This document shows, piece by piece, positions 10,166-18,655 of a DNA stretch of 64,000 nt. The notes under the pieces were generated by a model. That model saw nothing but the letters and a program-made list of their open reading frames with translations. It was not told where the DNA came from and did not search any database. The translations under genes were made by a program, and so were the position numbers. Source of the stretch: Sphingopyxis terrae subsp. terrae NBRC 15098 (GTDB lineage Bacteria > Pseudomonadota > Alphaproteobacteria > Sphingomonadales > Sphingomonadaceae); NCBI RefSeq assembly GCF_001610975.1, contig NZ_CP013342.1, positions 3,791,001-3,855,000 on the forward strand, written 5' to 3'. Each line of letters starts with the position of its first letter. Within the stretch, counting starts at the first letter, position 1.

Positions 10166-11407
10166 GTGAACGCGCCAACGACACCCCGGGCATCCTCTCC
10201 CTTCGCGCCTTTTCGCTATCCTGCGTTTCGCGCGATCTGGATCGCCAATCTGGCGTCCAATATCGGATCGATGATCCAGTCGGTCGGCGCCGCCTGGCTG
10301 ATGACCGAGCTCACCGGCTCGCATCTGCTCATCGCGCTGGTGCAGGCGAGCGCGACGATCCCGATCATGCTGCTCGGCGTCTTTGCCGGGGCAATCGCGG
10401 ACAATTTCGATCGCCGCCGGATCATGCTGGCGGCGCAAAGCGCGATGCTGATCGTGTCGGCGGCGCTGACCGTCACGGCCTGGATGGGGGCGCTGACGCC
10501 GCTGCTGCTGCTCGGCTTCACGCTCGCGGTCGGGTGCGGTACCGCGCTCAACGGCCCCGCGTGGCAGGCATCGGTGCGATTGCAGGTCGGGCCGAAGGAT
10601 CTGCCGCAGGCGATCACGCTCAACAGCGTCGCCTTCAACCTCGCGCGCAGCGCCGGCCCGGCGCTTGGCGGCTTGCTCATCTCGCTGACCGGCCCCGCCA
10701 CGGCCTTCGGGATCAATGCGCTCAGTTATCTGGCGCTGATCGTCGTCCTGCTGCGCTGGCACCCCGAAGTCACGCCGCCGCGGCGCACCCCCATATTGGG
10801 CGCGATCGCGATCGGCATCGGCTATTGCGCCCGCTCCAGCCCGCTGCGCCGCGTGCTGACGCGCGGCTTTGCCTTCGGCATCGCCGGCGCTGCCTTTTCG
10901 GCGCTGCTGCCCTCGCTCGTTCGCGATCGGCTGCACGGAACCGAGATCATCTACGGCCTCTGCCTCGCCGCGTTCGGCGCAGGATCGATCTTCGCGGCGC
11001 TCTGGGTCGGCGAAGCGCGGAAACGCTGGGGCAGCGACCGCGTCGTCAGCATTGCGTCATTGGTCTTTGCCGCCGCGATGATACCCGCCGCCACGGCGCT
11101 GACGCTGCCGCCGCTGCTGGCGACCGCCTTCGTCGCCGGCGCGGCCTGGGTTTCGACGCTGACCACGCTCAACGTCGCCATGCAGCTCCGCTCGCCCGAA
11201 GAGATTTTGGGCCGCTGCCTGTCGATCTATCAGGCGGTAACCTTCGGCGCGATGGCGCTCGGCGCCTGGCTGCTCGGGACGCTCGCCGATCTCACCGACC
11301 TGCCGACGGCACTTTTCACCGCTGCCGGATGGCTGACCGCCACCGGTCTTTTGCTCCCGCTCATCGCCCCGATGCCCCGCCGCGACGATGGCCGCGTGAT
11401 CCCCTGA
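10166..11407 (+). CDS. Major facilitator superfamily transporter (EntS/MFS_3-like)
   Basis: 413-aa inner-membrane transporter with about 12 hydrophobic segments. The loop between helices 2 and 3 reads GVFAGAIADNFDRRRIMLAAQ, the MFS signature motif. The N-terminus PFRYPAFRAIWIANLASNIGSMIQSVGAAWLMTELTGS is typical of the enterobactin-exporter-like MFS_3 group, which contains drug and siderophore efflux proteins. The start is a GTG at 10166-10168 with GAGGGG just upstream. No neighbouring regulator or biosynthetic gene points to a substrate. Confidence 0.85.
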   Translation: MNAPTTPRASSPFAPFRYPAFRAIWIANLASNIGSMIQSVGAAWLMTELTGSHLLIALVQASATIPIMLLGVFAGAIADNFDRRRIMLAAQSAMLIVSAALTVTAWMGALTPLLLLGFTLAVGCGTALNGPAWQASVRLQVGPKDLPQAITLNSVAFNLARSAGPALGGLLISLTGPATAFGINALSYLALIVVLLRWHPEVTPPRRTPILGAIAIGIGYCARSSPLRRVLTRGFAFGIAGAAFSALLPSLVRDRLHGTEIIYGLCLAAFGAGSIFAALWVGEARKRWGSDRVVSIASLVFAAAMIPAATALTLPPLLATAFVAGAAWVSTLTTLNVAMQLRSPEEILGRCLSIYQAVTFGAMALGAWLLGTLADLTDLPTALFTAAGWLTATGLLLPLIAPMPRRDDGRVIP

Positions 11408-11483
11408 AATTTTTTGTCCGTACCGGTACAAAAGACGCGCCGCGCCACCTTAAAGGCCGAAGCGAGCGCCCGTTAAAGCGGGT

Positions 11484-12617
11484 ATGACCACACATGCTAC
11501 ATCATCGAACGAGCCGGTAGGGCGGCTCCTTGGTTGGCTGGGGCTCCGCCACGGAAAAACCGGCGCCCAGGCAGGAGACGCCGCATCGCCCGGGGGGCGT
11601 ACCCCGCGCGACATGGTGACCGAAGCCCGTCAGCAGCTCGTCGGCGCTATCGCTTCCTTCCTGCTCGACCATGATCTCGATGTATCGGCGGCCAATCTCC
11701 TGATCGCGCACAGTGCCTTTTCGGGGATCAATCCAAGGCTTGCGCGGCAGATCGCGACGCGATCGCAGACCGCCGACGGCATCACCCAGCAATGGCTCGA
11801 CGAACTGGCGCAGCAGGAACCGATCCAGCCCGACCGCGCCGAACTCGATCGCCTCGTCACCCGCCTCGAAACCAACCTCGATACTTTCCAGACCAACACC
11901 AAGGCCGCGCGCAACGCGACGAGCGATTATGGCGTCAAACTCGAAAAACATGTGACCGACCTTCAGCAGGTGCAGGTCACCGGCGAACTCGTCACCCATC
12001 TCGCCGATCTCGCCAAGGCCATGCTCGACCGCACGCGCCATGCCGAAGAAGAAATGCGCCGCAGCGAGGATGAAGCCAAATCGCTGCGCCGCAGCCTCGC
12101 CCGCGCCAAGCGTGACGCCGAGGTCGACTATCTGACCGGCCTGCCCAACCGCCGCGCCTTCGAGGTGCTGCTCGAGCGCCATTATGAAGAAGCGCGCGCG
12201 AGCTGCGAGCCGCTGAGCGTTGCCTTTTGCGACATCGATAATTTCAAGCTGGTCAACGACACCCACGGCCATGAGGCGGGCGACCGCGTGATCAAGCTGA
12301 TCGCCGATACGCTTGCGCATATCTCGAACGATCATTGCCACGTCGCACGCCACGGCGGCGAGGAATTCGTCATGCTGTTCCGCGGCCTGCCGCCCAGCGA
12401 AGCCGCCGCACGTCTCGACGAGGCACGCGAACAACTCGCGGGCCGCCGCCTTATCAACCGCAAGACCGACGAGCCTTTCGGCCAGATCACCTTCTCGGGC
12501 GGGGTCGCCGACGTTTTCGGTTACAATAATGCGCGCGACGCGCTGAAAGCCGCCGACGACGCGCTCTACCGCGCCAAGGAAAGCGGCCGCAACCGGATCG
12601 AGCTGGCGGGGATCTGA
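11484..12617 (+). CDS. Diguanylate cyclase (GGDEF protein)
   Basis: 377-aa signalling protein predicted to make cyclic di-GMP from two GTP. The C-terminal half is a GGDEF domain with DYLTGLPNRRAFEVLLERHY, FCDIDNFKLVNDTHGHEAGD and the active site RHGGEEF (residues 291-295), so it should be catalytically competent. The N-terminal 200 residues are helical with a probable coiled coil (EEEMRRSEDEAKSLRRSLARAKRDAE) just before the domain, and no transmembrane segment is apparent, so the protein is probably cytoplasmic. I see no recognised sensor domain. It is a single-gene unit with 76 bp upstream. Confidence 0.9.
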   Translation: MTTHATSSNEPVGRLLGWLGLRHGKTGAQAGDAASPGGRTPRDMVTEARQQLVGAIASFLLDHDLDVSAANLLIAHSAFSGINPRLARQIATRSQTADGITQQWLDELAQQEPIQPDRAELDRLVTRLETNLDTFQTNTKAARNATSDYGVKLEKHVTDLQQVQVTGELVTHLADLAKAMLDRTRHAEEEMRRSEDEAKSLRRSLARAKRDAEVDYLTGLPNRRAFEVLLERHYEEARASCEPLSVAFCDIDNFKLVNDTHGHEAGDRVIKLIADTLAHISNDHCHVARHGGEEFVMLFRGLPPSEAAARLDEAREQLAGRRLINRKTDEPFGQITFSGGVADVFGYNNARDALKAADDALYRAKESGRNRIELAGI

Positions 12618-12648
12618 GGCCCCCTGCCCATCGATCACAAATCGAGAG

Positions 12649-13539
12649 TCAGCGACTCCAGCGCGCGAAAATCGCCGTAGGCAGCAGCAGCCCCCGCGCC
12701 TCTTCGCGCACCGCAAGCTCGCCGCATTCGACCTTGCCCGGCAAATCGGCAAAAATCTGCGCCAGCAGTTCGCCGATCGCCAGCGCCGACATGCGCACCG
12801 CATAAACGGTGAGGAACAGGGCGCGGCTGTCGGCATCGAGGAGTTGGCGGCAATCGGCGAGCAAGGGCGCCAGCCCATCCTCGATCTGCCAGCGTTCGCC
12901 GCCGGGGCCGCGTCCGAACTTCGGCGGGTCGAGCAGGATCGCATCATAGCGCCGCTCGCGCCGCACCTCCCGCGCGGTAAACTTGCCGGCATCGTCGACG
13001 ATCCAGCGGATCGGCCGGTCGCTCATGCCCGCAAGTGCTGCATTGTCGCGCGCCTGCGCCACCGATTTCTTCGACGCATCGACATGCGTGACAGCCGCGC
13101 CCGCCGCGGCGAGCGCCTGGCTGCCGACACCGGTATAGCCGAACAGATTCAGGAACGCGGGATCGGCCTTGTCGGCGACGCAGCCGCGCAGCCAGTCCCA
13201 CACCGGCGCCATGTCGGGAAAGAAACCGAGATGGCGGAACGGGGTGCAGGACGCGGTGAAGCGCGCTTCGCGCCATGCGAGCGGCCACCCTTCGGCCGGC
13301 ACGGGGCGATGGAAATACCAGCGGCCGCCGCCATCTTCGTCGGATGCGGGGATGAATTCGCCGTCGGCGGCATCCCATTCGCTTTCGGCCAACGCAGGCT
13401 GCCACATTGCCTGCGGTTCGGGACGGATGAAACGATAGGGACCATAGCGTTCGAGCTTGCGCCCGCCGCCGCTGTCGACCAGCCCGTAATCGTCCCACCC
13501 CTCGCCGACGAGCGTCGCGAGCGGCAGCAGATCAGCCAC
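12649..13539 (-). CDS. Class I SAM-dependent methyltransferase, RlmI/RlmK-like
   Basis: 296-aa protein with a Rossmann fold methyltransferase core: FLNLFGYTGVGSQALAAAGA (SAM loop), THVDASKKSVAQARDNAALAG, and the catalytic-region motif YDAILLDPPKFGRGP. The last is close to the DPPxF motif of the RlmI/RlmK 23S rRNA methyltransferases. The N-terminal PUA domain of RlmI is missing; instead there is a short beta-rich part. The target could therefore be rRNA, but this is unproven. It overlaps the end of thrC by 8 bp on the same strand, consistent with translational coupling. Confidence 0.75.
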   Translation of the reverse strand: MADLLPLATLVGEGWDDYGLVDSGGGRKLERYGPYRFIRPEPQAMWQPALAESEWDAADGEFIPASDEDGGGRWYFHRPVPAEGWPLAWREARFTASCTPFRHLGFFPDMAPVWDWLRGCVADKADPAFLNLFGYTGVGSQALAAAGAAVTHVDASKKSVAQARDNAALAGMSDRPIRWIVDDAGKFTAREVRRERRYDAILLDPPKFGRGPGGERWQIEDGLAPLLADCRQLLDADSRALFLTVYAVRMSALAIGELLAQIFADLPGKVECGELAVREEARGLLLPTAIFARWSR

Positions 13540-14929
13540 GGGCCGCCTCGCGCAAGATATGGGCCTTTACCGCGTCATAGTCGCCGGGCAGCTTTTCATA
13601 GCGCTCCTCGCGGTCAAACAGATTGCCGAGGCGGGCCGGCAGCGCCGGACGAACGCCTGTCGCGCGTTCGACCGCATCGCGGAACTTGGCGGGATGCGCA
13701 GTCGCGAGCGTCACCACCGGCACGTCGGCATCGATATCGAGCGTGCGCGCCGCGGCCAGCCCGACGGCGCTATGCGGATCAATGATCTGCCCCCCATGTT
13801 CCTGCGCCCAGCGCAGCGCCAGCGTCATGCCATCGGCATCGATGCGCGCGCTCGAAAACAGGTCGCGGGCGCCGGCAAGCATATCCTCGGGAATCGTCAT
13901 CGCTCGGCTGCGGTCAAATTCGGCCATCATCGCATCGATCGCAGCCCCGTCGCGACCCGCGAGGTCGAACAGCAGCCGCTCGAAATTGCTGCTCACCTGA
14001 ATGTCCATCGACGGCGTCGCGGTCGCGGTCACGCTGCCCGCGCTGTAATCGCCACTCGACAGGGCGCGGTGCAAGATGTCGTTGACGTTGGTGGCGACGA
14101 CCAGCCGCGCCACCGGCAGCCCCATGCGCGCCGCGACATAGCCTGCGAACACGTCACCGAAATTGCCCGTCGGCACGCTGAACGCGATCGCGCGGTCGGG
14201 GGCGCCGAGGCGGACCGCGGCATAGAAATAATAGACCACCTGCGCCATCAGCCGTGCCCAGTTGATGCTGTTGACCGCCGACAGCGTCAGCGCGCTGCGC
14301 GCCTCGGCATCGCCGAACAGCCGCTTCACCATCGCCTGCGCGTCGTCGAAGCTGCCGTCGATCGCGATGTTGTGGACGTTGGGCGCCAGCACGGTCGTCA
14401 TCTGGCGGCGCTGCACGTCGCTGACCCGACCTTCGGGGTGGAGCATGAAGATACGGATATGCTCGCGCCCAGCGACCGCTTCGATCGCCGCCGATCCCGT
14501 ATCGCCCGACGTTGCGCCGACGATGGTCAGATCGGTATCGCCGCCGCTCAGGAATTTTTCGAACAGCTGACCGAGCAGTTGCAGCGCGACATCCTTGAAA
14601 GCCAGGGTCGGACCGTGAAACAGCTCGAGCAGCCAGTGGCGATGGTCAAGCTGGACGAGCGGCGTCACCGCATCATGACTGAAGCGGCCGTAGGCGGCCT
14701 GGCACAATTCGCGCAGTTCGGCCTCGTCGAGCACGCCGGCGACGAAAGGCATCATCACGCGCACCGCGGTTTCGGCATAGTCGAGCCCCGCGAGCGCACG
14801 AATATCCTGCGCCGACATCTGCGGCCAGGCGGCGGGAACGTAGAGTCCCCCGTCGCTCGCAAGGCCGGCGAGGGTAGCGGCACGGAAGTCGAGGGTCGGC
14901 GCGGAGCCGCGGGTGCTGATATAGTCCAT
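13532..14929 (-). CDS. thrC: Threonine synthase
   Basis: 465-aa PLP enzyme that converts O-phosphohomoserine to threonine. Fold type II features are clear: LELFHGPTLAFKDVALQLLG with the PLP-binding Lys112, the phosphate loop IVGATSGDTGSAAIEAV, and the SVPTGNFGDVFAGYVA motif. The N-terminus MDYISTRGSAPTLDFRAATLAGLASDGGLYVP is the usual form of the long (class I) enzyme. It follows the SURF1 gene on the same strand with a 27-bp gap, so threonine synthesis is joined to the tail of the cytochrome oxidase cluster, as in other sphingomonads. Confidence 0.96.
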   Translation of the reverse strand: MDYISTRGSAPTLDFRAATLAGLASDGGLYVPAAWPQMSAQDIRALAGLDYAETAVRVMMPFVAGVLDEAELRELCQAAYGRFSHDAVTPLVQLDHRHWLLELFHGPTLAFKDVALQLLGQLFEKFLSGGDTDLTIVGATSGDTGSAAIEAVAGREHIRIFMLHPEGRVSDVQRRQMTTVLAPNVHNIAIDGSFDDAQAMVKRLFGDAEARSALTLSAVNSINWARLMAQVVYYFYAAVRLGAPDRAIAFSVPTGNFGDVFAGYVAARMGLPVARLVVATNVNDILHRALSSGDYSAGSVTATATPSMDIQVSSNFERLLFDLAGRDGAAIDAMMAEFDRSRAMTIPEDMLAGARDLFSSARIDADGMTLALRWAQEHGGQIIDPHSAVGLAAARTLDIDADVPVVTLATAHPAKFRDAVERATGVRPALPARLGNLFDREERYEKLPGDYDAVKAHILREAARG

Positions 14930-14956
14930 GACGGAAAAGCGCCTAGCGGCGCACCG

Positions 14957-15628
14957 TCACCGCTGCAAGCGGCGGCGCACTGCGATGATATAGATAATCA
15001 GCGCGATCGCCGCGAACAGGAACCATTGCACGGCGTAAGCGAGATGGTTGTTGGGCATGTCCGCCGCCGATGGCACCGCACTGGGCCGTAGTCCGACGGC
15101 GGGCTGGTCGGCGACCAGCATCGCGCGCGCCGGCCCCGCACGGCCGGTCAGCCGCTCGATAAGGCTCGGCTGCTCGGGGCCCGGTACGATCGTGCCCTGA
15201 ACCGCGCCGCCCGCCCATTTGGGCGGCGTGAAATCGTCGGCGATACCGATGTCGACCAGCACCCCCGGCCCCTCGGCGCCGGTGCGACAATCCGCAATCA
15301 TGCGAATACCGCCTCCGCCCTTGCGATCGGTGCCGCTGCGCGGATCCCAGCGCACCGGTTCGAGACAGATAACGCTGCTTTTGCGATAGAGCATCGCGTC
15401 GGGAACCGGCGGCAGCTTCGGATAAGTCACCGTCGCCGACATCGCCCCGTTGCGCTCGTAAAGCGCGATCAGCGCTTCCTTCTCTCCCTTGCGCTGCAAC
15501 TGCCAGACGCCGAGCGCGATCATCGTCGCCACGGCGGCGAGAACCAGGATCGTCGGAATCACCGGCCAGCCGCGCGGCGGCGGCGCGGCGGCTTCGCCGG
15601 GCGAAGGAGCGTCAGGCGTCGTCGTCAT
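14957..15628 (-). CDS. SURF1-family cytochrome c oxidase assembly protein
   Basis: 223-aa inner-membrane protein of the SURF1/Shy1 family, which helps insert heme a into subunit I of cytochrome aa3. Two transmembrane segments flank a periplasmic domain, the family layout: one near residues 22-42 (IPTILVLAAVATMIALGVWQ, followed by the family hallmark LGVWQLQRKGEKEALI) and one at the C-terminus (WFLFAAIALIIYIIAV). The ATG at 15626-15628 is chosen; it overlaps the DUF983 gene by 17 bp. It lies in the ctaE-DUF983-surf1-thrC run. Confidence 0.88.
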   Translation of the reverse strand: MTTTPDAPSPGEAAAPPPRGWPVIPTILVLAAVATMIALGVWQLQRKGEKEALIALYERNGAMSATVTYPKLPPVPDAMLYRKSSVICLEPVRWDPRSGTDRKGGGGIRMIADCRTGAEGPGVLVDIGIADDFTPPKWAGGAVQGTIVPGPEQPSLIERLTGRAGPARAMLVADQPAVGLRPSAVPSAADMPNNHLAYAVQWFLFAAIALIIYIIAVRRRLQR

Positions 15629-16013
15629 GCCGGTCCACCAGGCGCCCTTCCGCCGCCTTGCGCTGATGCTCGCTCGCGAGCAGCGCGGCCTTGCCAACCC
15701 GCAGGCCGTAGATGACTGCGGCGGCCGTTATCGGCACCCACAATAGCACATGCGCCCACAGCGGCGGCTCGAATGCGAAATCGACGGCGATCGCCGCGGC
15801 AACGATCAGCGCACCGATGATCATGGTCAGAAACGCCGCCGGCCCGTCGCCGACATTATAGGTCGAATAGTCCAGTCCGCAGGCGCGGCAGCGCGGCGCA
15901 AATTTGGTCGGTCCGTCGAACAGCGTCGGCGCGCCGCATTCGGGGCAGAGACCGAAAAGGGCAGCGCGCCAGACCGGCGGCTGCCCCTTTTGATGCTGTT
16001 CGCTGTCCGGCAA
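15612..16013 (-). CDS. DUF983 membrane protein of the cytochrome oxidase cluster
   Basis: 133-aa protein with a zinc-ribbon-like start (GLCPECGAPTLFDGPTKFAPRCRACG, four Cys) followed by two hydrophobic segments (AAFLTMIIGALIVAAAIAV and LLWVPITAAAVIYGLRVG). That is the DUF983 pattern, commonly found between coxC and surf1 in Alphaproteobacteria. I take a TTG at 16011-16013 directly after the ctaE stop as the start; an ATG at 16055 is in frame but would overlap ctaE by 41 bp. Its biochemical role is not established; context suggests oxidase assembly. Confidence 0.8.
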   Translation of the reverse strand: MPDSEQHQKGQPPVWRAALFGLCPECGAPTLFDGPTKFAPRCRACGLDYSTYNVGDGPAAFLTMIIGALIVAAAIAVDFAFEPPLWAHVLLWVPITAAAVIYGLRVGKAALLASEHQRKAAEGRLVDRHDDDA

Positions 16014-16014
16014 T

Positions 16015-16890
16015 TTAGTGCGCGGCGACCGGTGCGCCCCAGCCACCCCAGACATAAACGATGATGAAGAGGAACAGCCACACCACGTCGACGAAGTGCC
16101 AATACCAGGCAGCGGCTTCGAAACCGAAGTGCTGCGTCGGCGTGAAATGGCCCTTGTAGACGCGGACGAGGTTCACGATCAGGAAGATCGTGCCGACCAG
16201 AACGTGGAAACCGTGGAAGCCGGTCGCCATGAAAAAGGCCGAGGTATAGTTGATCGTTCCGAAGGGGAACGGCGCTTCGGCATATTCGTAAGCCTGAATG
16301 CAGCTGAAGGTCAGGCCGAGGATGATGGTCAGCCACAGACCCTTCTTGAGCCCTTCGCGATCGCCGTGGATCAGCGCATGGTGCGCCCAGGTGATCGTCG
16401 TGCCCGAGCAGAGCAGGATCAGCGTGTTGAGCAGCGGCAGCGAGAAGGCGTCGATGACATGGATGCCCTTCGGCGGCCAGATCGACGCCGCAACGGCGCC
16501 TTCCTGCCCGAACAACGAGGTCACCGCACCGTCGACGATCTCGACCGGCGCCGGGAACAGCGAGAAATCGAACCAGGCCCAGAACCAGCCGACGAAGAAC
16601 ATGACTTCCGATGCGATGAACAGGATCATGCCATAGCGCAGGTGCAGCTGAACGACCGGCGTATGATCGCCGGCATGCGCTTCCTTGATAACCTCGCCCC
16701 ACCAGCTGAAGAAGGTGGCGATCACACCCATGAAACCGAGACCCAGCACCCATTTGCCGGCACCGCCGAAATGGTCGGCGTGCATCGCCATGACGAGGCC
16801 GAAGAACATCACCAGCGCGGCGACCGAGCCGAAAAGCGGCCAGACGCTGGGATTTACGAGGTGATAATCATGATGTTTGGCACCGGCCAT
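16015..16890 (-). CDS. ctaE: Cytochrome c oxidase subunit III
   Basis: 291-aa integral membrane subunit of the aa3-type oxidase. Seven hydrophobic segments are visible. Hallmarks include RYGMILFIASEVMFFVGWFW (with the conserved Glu of subunit III), TITWAHHALIHGDR, and FHGFHVLVGTIFL with the C-terminal HFGFEAAAWYWHFVDVVWLFLF. The start MAGAKHHDYHLV is at 16888-16890; about 80 bp separate it from ctaG. Annotation as subunit III is secure. Confidence 0.96.
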   Translation of the reverse strand: MAGAKHHDYHLVNPSVWPLFGSVAALVMFFGLVMAMHADHFGGAGKWVLGLGFMGVIATFFSWWGEVIKEAHAGDHTPVVQLHLRYGMILFIASEVMFFVGWFWAWFDFSLFPAPVEIVDGAVTSLFGQEGAVAASIWPPKGIHVIDAFSLPLLNTLILLCSGTTITWAHHALIHGDREGLKKGLWLTIILGLTFSCIQAYEYAEAPFPFGTINYTSAFFMATGFHGFHVLVGTIFLIVNLVRVYKGHFTPTQHFGFEAAAWYWHFVDVVWLFLFIIVYVWGGWGAPVAAH

Positions 16891-16970
16891 GTCACAGTTC
16901 CCGTTTTTTGCCCCAGCGCGATGATCCCCATCATCTGCCGGTCCTTGGTAAGACTCTATTGGTTGCGGCC

Positions 16971-17537
16971 TTAGCTCGCCTTTTTGCCCTCGTCCACTGG
17001 GTAGAAGGTGTAGCTGAGGGTGATTTCCTGAATGTCGCGCGCGTCGGGATCGTCCTTGATCTTGGGATCGACGAAGAACAGCACCGGCATGCGGATCTGT
17101 TCGCCCGGCTTCAGCGTCTGCTGGGTGAAGCAGAAGCACTGGATCTTGGTAAAATATTTCCCCGCCTGGTCGGGCGTCACGTTGAAGGTCGCGGTGCCGG
17201 TGATCGGGTGCGGCGAATTATTCTGCGCGATGAAGATCGCCATGTCGCGCGCGCCGATGCTGACCGTATCGGTGGGATGTTCGGGATAGAATTTCCACGG
17301 CAGCTTGGGCGATACATTGGCATCGAAGCGCACCGAGACGGTGTCGCTCAGCACCTTCGGCGTCTCGGCCGCGGCGACCGGGTCGTAACGCTGCGTCGTG
17401 CCGCCAAAGCCGGTGACGCGGCAGAAAAGATTGTAGAGCGGCACCGCCGCGAAACCCAGCCCGACCATCGCTGCCGCGAGCAAGGCCGCGAGCGCCGCGG
17501 TGCGGCTATTTTTCCGGCGTGTCGCTTCGTCCGTCAT
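16971..17537 (-). CDS. ctaG: Cytochrome c oxidase assembly protein CtaG/Cox11
   Basis: 188-aa copper chaperone that delivers Cu to the CuB site of oxidase subunit I. It has one N-terminal transmembrane helix (TAALAALLAAAMVGLGFAAV) followed by a periplasmic immunoglobulin-like domain with the copper-binding motif KIQCFCFTQQTL (CFCF). The conserved AVPLYNLFCRVTGFGGTTQR follows the helix. The start codon overlaps the stop of the preceding 49-aa gene by 4 bp (ATGA), implying translational coupling. Confidence 0.95.
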   Translation of the reverse strand: MTDEATRRKNSRTAALAALLAAAMVGLGFAAVPLYNLFCRVTGFGGTTQRYDPVAAAETPKVLSDTVSVRFDANVSPKLPWKFYPEHPTDTVSIGARDMAIFIAQNNSPHPITGTATFNVTPDQAGKYFTKIQCFCFTQQTLKPGEQIRMPVLFFVDPKIKDDPDARDIQEITLSYTFYPVDEGKKAS

Positions 17538-17683
17538 GTCGGCACCACCATGCGCGCCATCGTAATGAAGAAAAAGAGGAAAGCGAGCCCGCCGAGGATC
17601 CAGCCCATCAGGTTGGCGCGCACGCGCTGGCGGCGGCGATATTCGGCTTCGTCGAACGGCTGTTGCGGATTTTCGTCGGTCAT
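17534..17683 (-). CDS. 49-residue membrane protein between ctaB and ctaG (CoxF-like)
   Basis: Very small protein with a charged N-terminus ([20 protein letters not shown]) and one transmembrane helix ([21 protein letters not shown]). Its start overlaps the ctaB stop by 4 bp and its stop overlaps the ctaG start by 4 bp, so it is embedded in the oxidase operon with tight coupling on both sides. Small proteins at this place in other Alphaproteobacteria are called CoxF or oxidase assembly protein; a role in aa3 assembly is inferred from that position. Confidence 0.75.
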   Translation of the reverse strand: MTDENPQQPFDEAEYRRRQRVRANLMGWILGGLAFLFFFITMARMVVPT

Positions 17684-18591
17684 AGCGGCAACCAGTGATC
17701 GGCGACCACCGCGCCGAAGAGGATGAAGAGATAGGCGATGGAAAAGGCGAAGAGGCGCTTTTCGGGCTGCATCCGGTCGTCCGCGCCCGCACTGCGCAAG
17801 CCGACCTGCGCCGACAGCAGCACGAACAGCGCCGACAGGATCGTCGCGGTCCAGCCATAGAGCGCGCCCGTGTAGCCGAGCGGCCACGGCGCGATCGCCG
17901 CCGCTGCCATCACGATGGCATAGAACAGAATCTGGCGGCGCGTCGCGCGCTCGCCTGCGACCACCGGCATCATCGGAATTCCCGCTGCGGCATAGTCCGA
18001 GCGCACGAACAGCGCGAGCGCCCAGAAATGCGGCGGGGTCCAGAGGAAGATCAGCAGGAACAGCGCGATCGGCAGTGGTGCGACGCTGCCCGTCGCCGCG
18101 ACCCAGCCGATCAGCGGCGGGAATGCCCCCGCCGCGCCGCCAATCACGATATTCTGCGGCGTCCGCGGCTTGAGCCACATGGTGTAGATGAAGACGTAGA
18201 ATAGGATCGAGACGGTCAGCAGTACCGCCGCCTGCCAATTGGCGGCGAACAGCATGAGGAAGACCGAAAAGGCAGCGAGTCCGACGCCAAACTGCAACGC
18301 CGTCTGGCGGTCGAGACGACCGGCGGGCAGCGGGCGGTTCGCCGTCCGCTTCATTTTCGCGTCGATCGTCGCTTCATACCATTGGTTGAGCGCCCCCGAT
18401 GCGCCTGCCCCGAGCGCGATCGCGAGGATCGACGAAAAGGCAAGCACCGGATGAACGCTGCCCGGCGCCGCGAGCAAACCGCACAGCGCGGTAAAGACGA
18501 CGAGCGACATCACGCGCGGCTTGGTCAGCGCGAACAGGTCGCGCCAATCTGCGGGAAGCGACATCTCGCCGTGGGTCAGGCTCTGCGCCAT
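17680..18591 (-). CDS. ctaB: Protoheme IX farnesyltransferase (heme O synthase)
   Basis: 303-aa UbiA-family prenyltransferase that adds a farnesyl group to heme b, giving heme o on the way to the heme a of the oxidase. The first Asp-rich motif region is seen as [24 protein letters not shown], with conserved NRPLPAGRL. The second half contains [15 protein letters not shown]. About nine hydrophobic segments are visible. The ATG at 18589-18591 ([27 protein letters not shown]) gives the normal length. A strong stem-loop separates it from ctaD. Confidence 0.95.
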   Translation of the reverse strand: MAQSLTHGEMSLPADWRDLFALTKPRVMSLVVFTALCGLLAAPGSVHPVLAFSSILAIALGAGASGALNQWYEATIDAKMKRTANRPLPAGRLDRQTALQFGVGLAAFSVFLMLFAANWQAAVLLTVSILFYVFIYTMWLKPRTPQNIVIGGAAGAFPPLIGWVAATGSVAPLPIALFLLIFLWTPPHFWALALFVRSDYAAAGIPMMPVVAGERATRRQILFYAIVMAAAAIAPWPLGYTGALYGWTATILSALFVLLSAQVGLRSAGADDRMQPEKRLFAFSIAYLFILFGAVVADHWLPL

Positions 18592-18615
18592 GCTAACTCC
18601 AGGCCGGAAAGCGGG

Positions 18616-18648
18616 GCGCCCCCTGCCAAGGCTCTTAGCAGGGGGCGC
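18616..18648 (-). promoter_or_regulatory. Perfect 11-bp stem-loop between ctaD and ctaB
   Basis: GCGCCCCCTGC at 18616-18626 pairs perfectly with GCAGGGGGCGC at 18638-18648 across an 11-base loop, 8 bases past the ctaD stop. No T tract follows on the minus strand, so it may act as an mRNA-stabilising 3' structure or partial terminator that lowers expression of the assembly genes relative to subunits I and II. Confidence 0.65.
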
Positions 18649-18655
18649 AGCGCAA

